DNA of 64,000 nt, from the NCBI RefSeq assembly GCF_000720725.1, contig NZ_JOCQ01000040.1:1-64000 (forward strand). The letters run 5' to 3'. Positions 35,674 to 42,938 of this stretch are shown piece after piece (positions within the stretch are counted from its first letter, which is position 1; every line of letters starts with the position of its first letter). This DNA is from Streptomyces rimosus subsp. rimosus (GTDB lineage: Bacteria; Actinomycetota; Actinomycetes; Streptomycetales; Streptomycetaceae). The notes beneath the pieces were generated by a model. That model saw only the letters and a list, made by a program, of their open reading frames with translations, had not been told where the DNA came from and did no database searches. The position numbers were made by a program, and so were the translations under genes.

Positions 35674-36132
35674 GTGAAGCTGGATTCCATGTACCAGGAC
35701 GTCATCCTGGACCACTACAAGCACCCCCACGGGCGCGGTCTGCGGGACGGCGACGCCGAGGTGCACCACGTCAACCCGACCTGCGGTGACGAGATCACCC
35801 TGCGCGTACGGCTCAACGGTGCGACCGTGGAAGACGTGTCGTACGAGGGCCAGGGCTGCTCCATCAGCCAGGCCAGCGCGTCCGTGCTCAACGACCTGCT
35901 GGTCGGCAAGCAGCTGGGCGAGGCGCAGAAGATCCAGGAGACCTTCCTGGAGCTGATGCAGTCCCGCGGCCAGCTGGAGCCGGACGACGCCATGGAGGAG
36001 GTGCTGGAGGACGCGGTCGCGTTCGCCGGCGTCTCGAAGTACCCCGCCCGCGTCAAGTGCGCCCTGCTGAGCTGGATGGCTTGGAAGGACGCGACTGCCA
36101 AGGCCCTCTCCGAGGAGGCGAAGACCGCATGA
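35674..36132 (+). CDS. sufU: Zinc-dependent sulfur transfer protein SufU
   Basis: SufU accepts persulfide sulfur from SufS and passes it to SufBCD. The 152-residue IscU-like protein has the zinc/sulfur ligands C37 and D39 (NPTCGDE), C62 (GQGCSISQAS) and C129 (RVKCALLSWMAW), plus the SufU-specific insertion between the second and third Cys. The start is GTG. The stop overlaps the next gene by 4 bases (ATGA). Confidence 0.96.
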   Translation: MKLDSMYQDVILDHYKHPHGRGLRDGDAEVHHVNPTCGDEITLRVRLNGATVEDVSYEGQGCSISQASASVLNDLLVGKQLGEAQKIQETFLELMQSRGQLEPDDAMEEVLEDAVAFAGVSKYPARVKCALLSWMAWKDATAKALSEEAKTA

Positions 36133-36464
36133 CCGAGAACGCAGTGACCACGAAGCCGGCCTCGGAGGAAGAGGTCCGCGAGGCCCTGTACGACGTCGTC
36201 GACCCCGAGCTGGGCATCGACGTCGTCAACCTGGGCCTGATCTACGGCATCCACATCGACGACGCCAACATCGCCACCATCGACATGACGCTCACCTCGG
36301 CGGCCTGCCCGCTGACCGACGTCATCGAGGACCAGGCGCGGTCCGCCACGGACGGCATCGTCAGCGAACTCAAGATCAACTGGGTCTGGATGCCGCCGTG
36401 GGGCCCCGACAAGATCACCGACGACGGCCGTGAGCAGCTCAGGGCGCTCGGCTTCAACGTCTGA
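36129..36464 (+). CDS. MIP18/SufT-like metal-sulfur cluster assembly factor
   Basis: 111-residue DUF59 (MIP18) family protein, the last gene of the suf operon. Signature: VVDPELGIDVVNLGLIYGI and LTSAACPLTDVI, with the conserved reactive Cys in AACPL. Relatives (SufT, PaaD) help maturation of Fe-S proteins; this one is probably SufT-like given its position. ATG overlaps sufU. A strong terminator hairpin begins 14 bases after the stop. Confidence 0.93.
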   Translation: MTENAVTTKPASEEEVREALYDVVDPELGIDVVNLGLIYGIHIDDANIATIDMTLTSAACPLTDVIEDQARSATDGIVSELKINWVWMPPWGPDKITDDGREQLRALGFNV

Positions 36465-36477
36465 TCGACCCCCTGAC

Positions 36478-36516
36478 ACGGCCATGCCCGCCAGGCACAC
36501 TGGCGGGCATGGCCGT
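36478..36516 (+). terminator. suf operon terminator, overlapping the next start codon
   Basis: Perfect 17-bp stem ACGGCCATGCCCGCCAG / CTGGCGGGCATGGCCGT with a 5-base GCACA loop, followed by TTTCT. The 3' arm contains the ATG of the following VOC gene (36509). Confidence 0.92.
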
Positions 36517-36871
36517 TTCTCTGTACCAGTTGGCCGTCGACGCCCACGACCTCAAGGGCCTCGCCACCTTCTGGGCCCGTGTCCTGGACTGGCACATCGT
36601 GTACGAGGACGAGGAAGAGGTGATCATCGCCGCCGACGGGAACGCCCTGCCCGGCATCGTCTTCCTCCCCGTCCCCGAGACCAAGGCGGGCAAGAACCGC
36701 CTGCACATCGACCTCGCCCCGGACGATCAGGCGGCCGAGGTCGAGCGGATCCTCGGGCTCGGGGCGCGGCGGGTGGACGTGGGGCAGGGGGAGGTGTCGT
36801 GGGTGGTTCTGGCGGACCCCGAGGGCAACGAATTCTGCGTGCTGAGGCCGAAGAAGTCGTTGCTGGACTGA
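36509..36871 (+). CDS. VOC (glyoxalase/bleomycin-resistance fold) protein
   Basis: 120-residue single-domain vicinal-oxygen-chelate protein. The paired beta-alpha-beta-beta-beta modules are visible: YQLAVDAHDLKGLATFWARVLDW, NRLHIDLAP and WVVLADPEGNEFCVL. Activity and ligand are unknown. The ATG lies inside the 3' arm of the suf terminator and has no ribosome site. A CTGACA-N17-CACACT promoter-like pair would start transcription at or next to the ATG, so the mRNA may be leaderless. A terminator follows the gene. Confidence 0.85.
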   Translation: MAVSLYQLAVDAHDLKGLATFWARVLDWHIVYEDEEEVIIAADGNALPGIVFLPVPETKAGKNRLHIDLAPDDQAAEVERILGLGARRVDVGQGEVSWVVLADPEGNEFCVLRPKKSLLD

Positions 36872-36891
36872 GGGAGCCGCAGTGGGACCGG

Positions 36892-36921
36892 AAGCCGGGG
36901 CCGATCATTGGCCCCGGCTTT
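36892..36921 (+). terminator. Terminator after the VOC gene
   Basis: AAGCCGGGGCC / GGCCCCGGCTT stem with a 7-base loop followed by a T, 20 bases after the stop and just before the SMR gene operators. Confidence 0.88.
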
Positions 36922-36923
36922 AC

Positions 36924-36957
36924 GTACGGTCGTACGCATCGTTGTGTACGCTCGTAC
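36924..36957 (+). promoter_or_regulatory. Paired palindromic operator before the SMR/TetR genes
   Basis: Two copies of the palindrome GTACG-N2-CGTAC (36924-36935 with GT in the centre, 36946-36957 with CT) start 22 bases apart, two helical turns, directly before the ATG at 36960. The second covers a TACGCT -10-like hexamer. This is a typical layout for a TetR operator; the TetR gene is the next but one. Confidence 0.6.
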
Positions 36958-36959
36958 GC

Positions 36960-37283
36960 ATGGTGTACGTGACGCTTGCCGGGGCGATCATCTCCGAGAT
37001 CCTTGCGACGACCTCGATGAAGTACAGCGAGGGGTTCAGCAGGCTGTGGCCCTCGCTGGGCACCGTGCTCGGGTACGTCGTCGCGTTCGTGCTGCTGGCC
37101 AAGACGCTGAAGACCATGGACGTCGGGACGGCGTACGCGATCTGGTCCGGAGCCGGGACGGCCGTCGTCGCGGCGATCGGGATGGTGTTCCTCGGGGAGG
37201 CGGCGAGTGCCGCTCGGATCGTCGGGGTGCTGCTGGTGATCGCGGGCGTTGTCGTACTGAATCTCGGCGGGGCGACGCACTGA
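36960..37283 (+). CDS. Small multidrug resistance (SMR/EmrE-family) transporter
   Basis: 107-residue proton-coupled efflux protein with four membrane helices, working as a dimer. The first helix has the essential Glu in ISEILATTSMKYSEGF (EmrE E14 equivalent); GTAYAIWSGAGTA and the C-terminal LNLGG end are also family features. It has no ribosome site; a -10-like TACGCT is 7 bases before the ATG. Its stop overlaps the TetR gene start (TGATG), a common efflux pump-repressor pair. Confidence 0.92.
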   Translation: MVYVTLAGAIISEILATTSMKYSEGFSRLWPSLGTVLGYVVAFVLLAKTLKTMDVGTAYAIWSGAGTAVVAAIGMVFLGEAASAARIVGVLLVIAGVVVLNLGGATH

Positions 37284-37822
37284 TGCCGCGCCGTTACGAC
37301 CCGGACCGGCGGCAGCGGATCATCGACGCGGCGATACGGGTGGTGGCCGGACGGGGTATCGCCGGGCTCAGTCACCGCGCGGTGGCCGCCGAGGCGGACG
37401 TACCGCTCGGCTCGACCACGTACCACTTCGCCTCGCTGGACGACCTGCTGACCGCCGCGCTGCGGCAGGTCAACGGGGAGTGGCTGGCCGGGATCGAGGA
37501 GTGGGTGCGGGGCGTGGACCCGGATGTTCCGCTCGCGGACGAGCTGACGCGGCTGGTCGAGGAGTCGCTGGGCGGGGACCGGTCGCGGGTGGAGCTGGAG
37601 TACGAGCTCTACCTCGCGGCGCTGCGGCACGAGGCGGTCCGGCCGCTCGCGGCCGAGTGCCTCGACACCATGGCCGAGCTGCTGCGACGGCGGACCGGTG
37701 ACGCGGGGACCGCGCGGGCGCTGGTCGGGCTGATCGACGGGCTGATGCTGCAGCATCTGCTGACGGGGCGGGAATTCGACCGCGCGGAGGTGCGGGACGC
37801 GGTGGCGCGGGTGATCGGCTGA
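37283..37822 (+). CDS. TetR family transcriptional regulator
   Basis: 179-residue TetR-type repressor. The N-terminal helix-turn-helix is at about 10-55 (RIIDAAIRVVAGRGIAGLSHRAVAAEADVPLGSTTYHF), the C-terminal ligand domain ends with a helical VGLIDGLMLQHLL. It is translationally coupled to the SMR pump (TGATG), so it most likely represses that operon through the two upstream palindromes and is released by a pump substrate. Confidence 0.92.
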   Translation: MPRRYDPDRRQRIIDAAIRVVAGRGIAGLSHRAVAAEADVPLGSTTYHFASLDDLLTAALRQVNGEWLAGIEEWVRGVDPDVPLADELTRLVEESLGGDRSRVELEYELYLAALRHEAVRPLAAECLDTMAELLRRRTGDAGTARALVGLIDGLMLQHLLTGREFDRAEVRDAVARVIG

Positions 37823-37989
37823 GGCGGGCCCCGGTGGTCGTTCGGCGACTTCTCGGTTACCGATCCTTTATCACGCAACTTGTGGCGTGTGTCCGCCTCC
37901 GTGTAAATCTTGATCATTATTGATCACCTGGGGGCCTTGCGGTGCTCTGCGCCTGCCGCCTCCCAGCGGTACGAGGCGAGAGAACACAC

Positions 37990-39000
37990 GTGAAGAGGAA
38001 GCCCCGGGGCACGGGCGGGCAGGCGGACGGCACCGAGGACTGGTGGACCGGTCCGGCCTGGCGGGACCGGGACAGGCGGGCCGCGCGGCGGCGCAGGCGG
38101 ATACGTATGGGCGCGGGGGTGGTCGTCGCGGCCGGAGCGGCGGTGCTGGTCCTGAACCCGGGCGACATCCGCGCGAAGCTCCCCTGGAGGCCGGACAGCG
38201 GTGTCAAGGCCGCCCCGCTGCCTCCGGAGACCGCGGCGCCCAGCGCGGCGCCCGCCGACGAGGCGTTCCCCGCCACCCCGACCCTGAAGGCGCCCTTCGC
38301 GGGCTCGCCCGCCGTCCGGTACGCGGACGGCGCGGCGGGGATCGTCCCGCCGGACGCCGAGCCCGTGGGCCGCCTGTCGAAGGACGAGGTGGCGGGCGTG
38401 CTGCGGAAGGCGAAGGAATTGCTGGTGGAGGCCAACCTGAACCCGCGGACGCTGCGCGGCGGGCGTCCCACGGCGGCCCTGGACCTCGTCGATCCGCTCC
38501 AGCCGGACGTACGGGAGGACCTGGAGGCCGGTCTGTCGAAGCCGGACCGGGAGCACGATCCGCTGCGGCTGTTCACCCGGTTCGACCCGCACGAGGTGCG
38601 GCTCGCCGGTGACGTCGTCAAGACGCGCGGCCGGATGACGTTCAAGGAGGGCCGGGACGGCGCGCTGGCCGTACACGCCGACTACACCTTCGTCTACCCG
38701 GTCGTGAAGGCCGCGGCGGGCGCCTCCGAGGTGGCCCGTACCGTGGTCCGCCGGGTGGTGGACATCGAGATCAACGACCCGCGGCGCTTTCAGGTGACGC
38801 CGGGCAAGCTGGCCCTGACCGGCTACGACTCCGATTTCGCCAACACCGCCTGCGAGGTGTACGACGGGTTCCTGCACCCGCAGTTCTCGGACAGCCGGGC
38901 GGGGGCCGTGGCGTCGGGCCCGGCCGTCGACCCGTACGACCGGAGCAAGGAGATGACCGGGGACCCGGAAGCCGGCTGCGGAACGGTGACGCGTACCTAG
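37990..39000 (+). CDS. Membrane-anchored conserved hypothetical protein
   Basis: 336-residue protein with a very basic N terminus (about residues 25-39 nearly all Arg), one membrane segment (about 40-56) and a Pro/Ala linker, then an external domain. The domain is not recognised; segments such as PFAGSPAVRYADGAAGIVPPDAEPVG and YDSDFANTACEVYDGFLHPQF look conserved. The GTG start is preceded by a weak GAGAG. It precedes dapD with 84 bases between; no functional link is evident. The similar position is occupied by a hypothetical in other Streptomyces. Confidence 0.8.
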   Translation: MKRKPRGTGGQADGTEDWWTGPAWRDRDRRAARRRRRIRMGAGVVVAAGAAVLVLNPGDIRAKLPWRPDSGVKAAPLPPETAAPSAAPADEAFPATPTLKAPFAGSPAVRYADGAAGIVPPDAEPVGRLSKDEVAGVLRKAKELLVEANLNPRTLRGGRPTAALDLVDPLQPDVREDLEAGLSKPDREHDPLRLFTRFDPHEVRLAGDVVKTRGRMTFKEGRDGALAVHADYTFVYPVVKAAAGASEVARTVVRRVVDIEINDPRRFQVTPGKLALTGYDSDFANTACEVYDGFLHPQFSDSRAGAVASGPAVDPYDRSKEMTGDPEAGCGTVTRT

Positions 39001-39072
39001 GAGCGGGCGAACCGGCACGCGGCACGCGTCCCGCACCCCGGGACCGGTTCGCCTGGGCAGCCCCCCTCCGGT

Positions 39073-39078
39073 TAGGTT
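39073..39078 (+). promoter_or_regulatory. Candidate -10 for leaderless dapD mRNA
   Basis: TAGGTT occupies positions -12 to -7 relative to the dapD ATG, and there is no Shine-Dalgarno sequence between them (TTCGAC). TTCGCC lies 19 bases upstream as a weak -35. Confidence 0.45.
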
Positions 39079-39084
39079 TTCGAC

Positions 39085-40074
39085 ATGACCGAAGCTGCTT
39101 CCCCCCGTACATCCGGCGCCGTCGCCGCCGGGCTCGCCACCGTCACCACCGACGGCACCGTCCTCGACACCTGGTTCCCCGCGCCGGAGCTGGTGGCCGA
39201 CCCCGGCCCGGCCGGGACCGAGCGGCTGACCGCCGAGCGCGCCGTCGAGCTGCTCGGCGAGGCCGCGCCGAAGGCGGTCGGTCCCGACCCGCGCCGCGGT
39301 GTCGAGGTCGTGGCCGTCCGTACGGTCATCTCCTCGCTGGACGACAAGCCGCTGGACGCGCACGACGTGTACCTGCGCCTGCACCTGCTCAGCCACCGGC
39401 TGGTCAAGCCGCACGGGCAGAGCCTGGAGGGCATGTTCGGCCTGCTGGCGAACGTCGCCTGGACCTCGCTGGGCCCGGTGGCCGTCGACCAGCTGGAGAC
39501 CGCGCGCCTGAACGCCCGCGCCGAGGGCCTGCACCTCCAGGTCACCAGTGTCGACAAGTTCCCGCGGATGACGGACTACGTCGCCCCGGCCGGCGTACGG
39601 ATCGCCGACGCGGACCGGGTGCGCCTGGGCGCCCACCTCGCGGCCGGCACCACCGTGATGCACGAGGGCTTCGTCAACTTCAACGCCGGCACGCTCGGCA
39701 CCTCGATGATCGAGGGCCGGATCTCCGCGGGCGTCGTCATCGGCGACGGTTCGGACATCGGCGGCGGCGCCTCCACCATGGGCACCCTCTCCGGCGGCGG
39801 CAAGCAGATCATCTCGATCGGCGAGCGCTGCCTGCTCGGTGCCGAGTCCGGCATCGGCATCGCGCTGGGCGACGAGTGCGTGGTCGAGGCGGGCCTGTAC
39901 GTGACCGCGGGCACCCGCGTCACCATGCCCGACGGCCAGATCGTCAAGGCCGCCGAACTCTCCGGCGCCGACAACATCCTCTTCCGCCGCAACTCCACCA
40001 CCGGCGTCGTCGAGGCCCGCCCGAACAAGGCCACCTGGGGCGGGCTGAACGAGGTGCTGCACAGCCACAACTGA
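39085..40074 (+). CDS. dapD: 2,3,4,5-tetrahydropyridine-2,6-dicarboxylate N-succinyltransferase
   Basis: Succinylates tetrahydrodipicolinate in the lysine/diaminopimelate pathway. At 329 residues it is the actinobacterial type with an N-terminal extension. The left-handed beta-helix hexapeptide repeats are clear from about 165 onward (VRLGAHLAAGTTVMHEGFVNFNAG, SAGVVIGDGSDIGGGAS), with the trimer-site signature NAGTLGTSMIEGR. The ATG has no ribosome site and a -10-like TAGGTT 7 bases upstream. dapA of the same pathway is 1.9 kb away on the other strand. Confidence 0.96.
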   Translation: MTEAASPRTSGAVAAGLATVTTDGTVLDTWFPAPELVADPGPAGTERLTAERAVELLGEAAPKAVGPDPRRGVEVVAVRTVISSLDDKPLDAHDVYLRLHLLSHRLVKPHGQSLEGMFGLLANVAWTSLGPVAVDQLETARLNARAEGLHLQVTSVDKFPRMTDYVAPAGVRIADADRVRLGAHLAAGTTVMHEGFVNFNAGTLGTSMIEGRISAGVVIGDGSDIGGGASTMGTLSGGGKQIISIGERCLLGAESGIGIALGDECVVEAGLYVTAGTRVTMPDGQIVKAAELSGADNILFRRNSTTGVVEARPNKATWGGLNEVLHSHN

Positions 40075-40106
40075 GGCGTGGCGCCACACCAGGAACTGGC
40101 GTAGCA

Positions 40107-40142
40107 CCGTGGCCCGGCGGGATCTCCCCGCCGGGCCACGGC
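40107..40142. terminator. Terminator after dapD
   Basis: CCGTGGCCCGGCGGG and CCCCGCCGGGCCACGG form a long stem with an ATCT loop; no T tract. Confidence 0.85.
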
Positions 40143-40239
40143 GCGTGCTGTGGCCGGTATCGGACCCTGCCAACCCGGCCGTTCCTGGGCCACCATGGCG
40201 AGACGGTGTCCAACGGACCGGTCTGTACCGGGAGGCGTC

Positions 40240-40404
40240 ATGAGGCTGGGCAAAGCGCTTGCTGTCGGTGTCGCGGAGGACGTGGAGGCCGTCGTGTGCG
40301 GCGAAGGGGTGGCGGCGGTGCCCGAGGCGGTCGCGGAGCGCGAGGCCCCGGAGCCGGTACCCGCCGATGCCCCGGAGCGGCACCCGGTCCCCGCCGGGCG
40401 ATGA
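40240..40404 (+). CDS. Small protein coupled to the Cys-rich gene
   Basis: 54-residue peptide (starts MRLGKALAVGVAEDVEAVV) rich in Val, Glu and Pro. A good GGGAGG ribosome site lies 4-5 bases before the ATG and the stop overlaps the next start (ATGA), which is why I accept it. Function unknown; it may be a leader that couples translation of the following gene, or an acidic partner of that Cys-rich protein. Confidence 0.6.
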   Translation: MRLGKALAVGVAEDVEAVVCGEGVAAVPEAVAEREAPEPVPADAPERHPVPAGR

Positions 40405-41123
40405 GGCTGCGGCTGCCGGAGGAGCGTCCCGCCGCGCCGCCCGAGGGGTACAAGCTCGCCAACGCCGTCCTCTCCCACGACGGCGCGCGGGCCGGGTTCG
40501 CCGGGGTCTCGCTCGGCGGCGCGCTTCCGTACGGGTTCCTCGACGAGGCCCGCTGTGTGTACGGCAGGCGGCACCGCAGCCCCGCCCTGCGCTGCGACTG
40601 CGGTTTCTACTGTCTGCACACCTTCGACCAGGCGCTGGCGCTGGCGTGCTCCAGCCAGTACCGCAAGGCCGTGCTGCTGGAGGTCACCGTCCTCGGCGCG
40701 TACATCCGCTTCGAGCGCGGGATGCGGTACGAGCGGCAGCGGGTGCGGGTCGCGCGGGTCGGCGCGTGTGCGTGCGGCGGGATGCCGTGCGCGTTCGCGG
40801 ACGCGGGGTGGGGGCGTACCGGCTGGCGGGTGCTGACGGCCGTCTGCGCGGGGTGCGCGGCCCGGCGCGGGCGTACGGCGTTCGCGTCCTGGACGGCGGT
40901 GAGCTTCGCGGAGTTCGTACGGCTCGGGGGCGGGCCGCTGCGGATCGTCGCGGGCGGTGATCCGGAGGCCGGGGAGGAGCCTGCCGGGGAGCGGCCGGCG
41001 GCCGAGGCCCGTACCGTGCCCGAGCTGGCCGCCGAGGCCGGTCTGATGCAGGCCCGGCTCGACTGGCTGCAGCGCCAGCTGGCCCGGTTCACCGGCAAGG
41101 ACGGCGCGGACCGGACCTCGTAA
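40401..41123 (+). CDS. Cys-rich hypothetical protein, possible zinc protein
   Basis: 240-residue protein without recognised family. It has Cys clusters that could bind metal: RCDCGFYCLH (about 64-73), ACACGGMPC (about 123-131) and VCAGCAARRG (about 148-157), then a C-terminal helix LAAEAGLMQARLDWLQRQLARF that may be a coiled coil. The centre (YRKAVLLEVTVLGAYIRFERGMRYERQRVRV) resembles a beta-rich domain. It is coupled to the upstream 54-residue ORF by ATGA. The three Cys groups suggest a treble-clef-like fold; that is an inference. Confidence 0.8.
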   Translation: MRLRLPEERPAAPPEGYKLANAVLSHDGARAGFAGVSLGGALPYGFLDEARCVYGRRHRSPALRCDCGFYCLHTFDQALALACSSQYRKAVLLEVTVLGAYIRFERGMRYERQRVRVARVGACACGGMPCAFADAGWGRTGWRVLTAVCAGCAARRGRTAFASWTAVSFAEFVRLGGGPLRIVAGGDPEAGEEPAGERPAAEARTVPELAAEAGLMQARLDWLQRQLARFTGKDGADRTS

Positions 41124-41180
41124 CCGTATCCGTACGGTACGGAGACGGACGCTCGCCACCGGCCAGCTACGCTGACCGGC

Positions 41181-42002
41181 ATGCGCGATCTTGTGGCGGG
41201 AACGGGGTACCTGGGGAAGGGGCAACGCTGGGTTGCCCGGCACGGCCGGTGGTGGGGGTTCGGGATGATCCCTGCGCTCATCGCGCTCGTGCTGTACGCG
41301 GGGGCGCTGGTCGCGCTGGCCTTCTTCGCGGGCGACCTCGCGGCCTGGGCGACGCCCTTCGCCGACGGCTGGGGCTCGCCCTGGCAGGGGCTGCTGCGCG
41401 GGCTGTTCGTCGCGCTGCTCTTCGCGGGCGGGCTGCTGCTGTCCGTGCTGACCTTCACCGCCGTCACGCTGCTGATCGGGGACCCCTTCTACGAGGCGCT
41501 GTCCGAGCGCGTCGAGGAGACCGAGGGCGGCGCCCCGCCCGGTCCCGGCCTGCCGCTGTGGCGGGAGCTGTGGATCTCGCTCAAGGACAGTGTGCACGTC
41601 CTGGTGCGCGCCGCCGGCTTCGGCGTGCTCTTCTTCGTGCTGGGCTTCCTGCCGGTGGTCGGGCAGACCGTGGTGCCCGCGATCGGCTTCTGCGTCTCCG
41701 GCTTCTTCCTCACGGTGGAGCTGACCTCGGTGGCGATGCAGCGGCGCGGCATCCCCGTACGGGAGCGGCTGCGGATGCTGCGCGGCCGCAAGGGGCTCGC
41801 CGTCGGGTTCGGTACGCCGCTGGTGCTGCTGTTCCTCGTGCCGTTCGTGGCCGTGTTCCTGATGCCCGGCGCGGTGGCCGGCGCGACGCTGCTCGTCCGG
41901 GACCTCACCGATGAGGGTGGGGAAGTGGGGGAAGGCGATGCGCAGGAGGCGGACGGGGTTACTGCTGTGCAGCCTTCAGGGCCGCCGCCAGCCCGCTGGT
42001 GA
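41181..42002 (+). CDS. EI24/CysZ-like integral membrane protein
   Basis: 273-residue membrane protein of the EI24 domain family, to which the CysZ sulfate transporter also belongs. About four long hydrophobic segments (about 26-50, 70-97, 143-170, 210-238) and the signature LIGDPFYEALSERVEE support the call. The substrate is unknown. A TACGCT hexamer 7 bases before the ATG and no ribosome site suggest a leaderless mRNA. The last 44 bases overlap the convergent dapA gene, coding a Pro-rich tail. Confidence 0.85.
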   Translation: MRDLVAGTGYLGKGQRWVARHGRWWGFGMIPALIALVLYAGALVALAFFAGDLAAWATPFADGWGSPWQGLLRGLFVALLFAGGLLLSVLTFTAVTLLIGDPFYEALSERVEETEGGAPPGPGLPLWRELWISLKDSVHVLVRAAGFGVLFFVLGFLPVVGQTVVPAIGFCVSGFFLTVELTSVAMQRRGIPVRERLRMLRGRKGLAVGFGTPLVLLFLVPFVAVFLMPGAVAGATLLVRDLTDEGGEVGEGDAQEADGVTAVQPSGPPPARW

Positions 42003-42870
42003 CCTCCGGCCCCGCCGCCAGCAGCGGCGCGCGGACCGGCCCCGCGGGCAGCCCGAGCAGGTTCAGCAGCGCCTTCGCGGTGACCGCGCCGGGGTGCTCG
42101 GTGCCCATCATCGCCTCGATGAGCGGGACGAGGCGGAGGTAGCGGCGGGTGGCCTCGGCCGGGTCGCCGGCGTCGTACGCGTCGAGGACCGCCCGTACCT
42201 CCCGGGGCGCGGCGTTGGCGACCGTACTGACGCAGCCGACGGCGCCCATGGACCGCAGCGGGAGGGTCTGCTCGTCGCAGCCCGCGTAGTACGCGAGATC
42301 CGTCGCGGCCAGCACCTTCGCGGTCTTCATCAGGTCGTACGCACAGTCCTTGACGCCCCGGACGCGCGGGTGCTCCGCGAGGCGCAGCAGGGTGCCGGCG
42401 GCCAGCGCGGTGCCGGTCCGCCCGGGGATGTCGTAGAGCATCATGGGCAGACCGGTGGCGTCCGCGACCGTGCGCAGGTGGTGCGCGGCGGCCTCCTGGC
42501 CCGGGCGCGAGTACGGCGGGGGCAGCACCAGCAGGCCGTGCGCGCCTGCCCGTTCGGCGGCGCGGGCCAGTTCGGTGCCGTGCCGGGTGTCGCCGGTGCC
42601 GACCCCGGCGGTGATCCGCGCCCGGTCGCCGACCGCCGCGACGACGGCCCGTACCAGGGCCTCCTTCTCGGCGTCGGTGGTGGTCGGGGACTCGCCGGTG
42701 GTGCCGCTGAGGACGATGCCGTCGCAGCCCTCGGCGACGAGGTGGGCGGCCAGGCTCTGGGCGCCGTCGAGGTCCGGCGTGCCGTCGGCGCGGAACGGGG
42801 TGACCATGGCGACGGCGGCGCGGCCGAAGGGCGGTGGGGTGACGGCGCTCGGAGCGTCGGAGGTGCTCAT
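41959..42870 (-). CDS. dapA: 4-hydroxy-tetrahydrodipicolinate synthase
   Basis: Condenses pyruvate with aspartate semialdehyde, the first step of the diaminopimelate/lysine pathway. The 303-residue aldolase-type barrel has SGTTGESPTTT (55-65), Y146 in LYDIPGRTG and the Schiff-base K174 in GVKDCAYD. At the pyruvate site GCDEQ is present. Streptomyces often encode more than one DapA-like protein, so the true substrate could differ. It is 1.9 kb from dapD, convergent with the EI24 gene. Confidence 0.88.
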   Translation of the reverse strand: MSTSDAPSAVTPPPFGRAAVAMVTPFRADGTPDLDGAQSLAAHLVAEGCDGIVLSGTTGESPTTTDAEKEALVRAVVAAVGDRARITAGVGTGDTRHGTELARAAERAGAHGLLVLPPPYSRPGQEAAAHHLRTVADATGLPMMLYDIPGRTGTALAAGTLLRLAEHPRVRGVKDCAYDLMKTAKVLAATDLAYYAGCDEQTLPLRSMGAVGCVSTVANAAPREVRAVLDAYDAGDPAEATRRYLRLVPLIEAMMGTEHPGAVTAKALLNLLGLPAGPVRAPLLAAGPEVTSGLAAALKAAQQ

Positions 42871-42938
42871 GAGCGGAGTCTGGCCCCACCGCGGACTTCA
42901 GGTCTACTTAGATGTACTCCCGCTATTGGTTAGCAGTA

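Noticed and set aside
41911..42933. Plus-strand ORF of 340 codons antisense to dapA
   Set aside because: It is the complement of dapA, which has all catalytic residues; the antisense product is Arg/Gly-rich.
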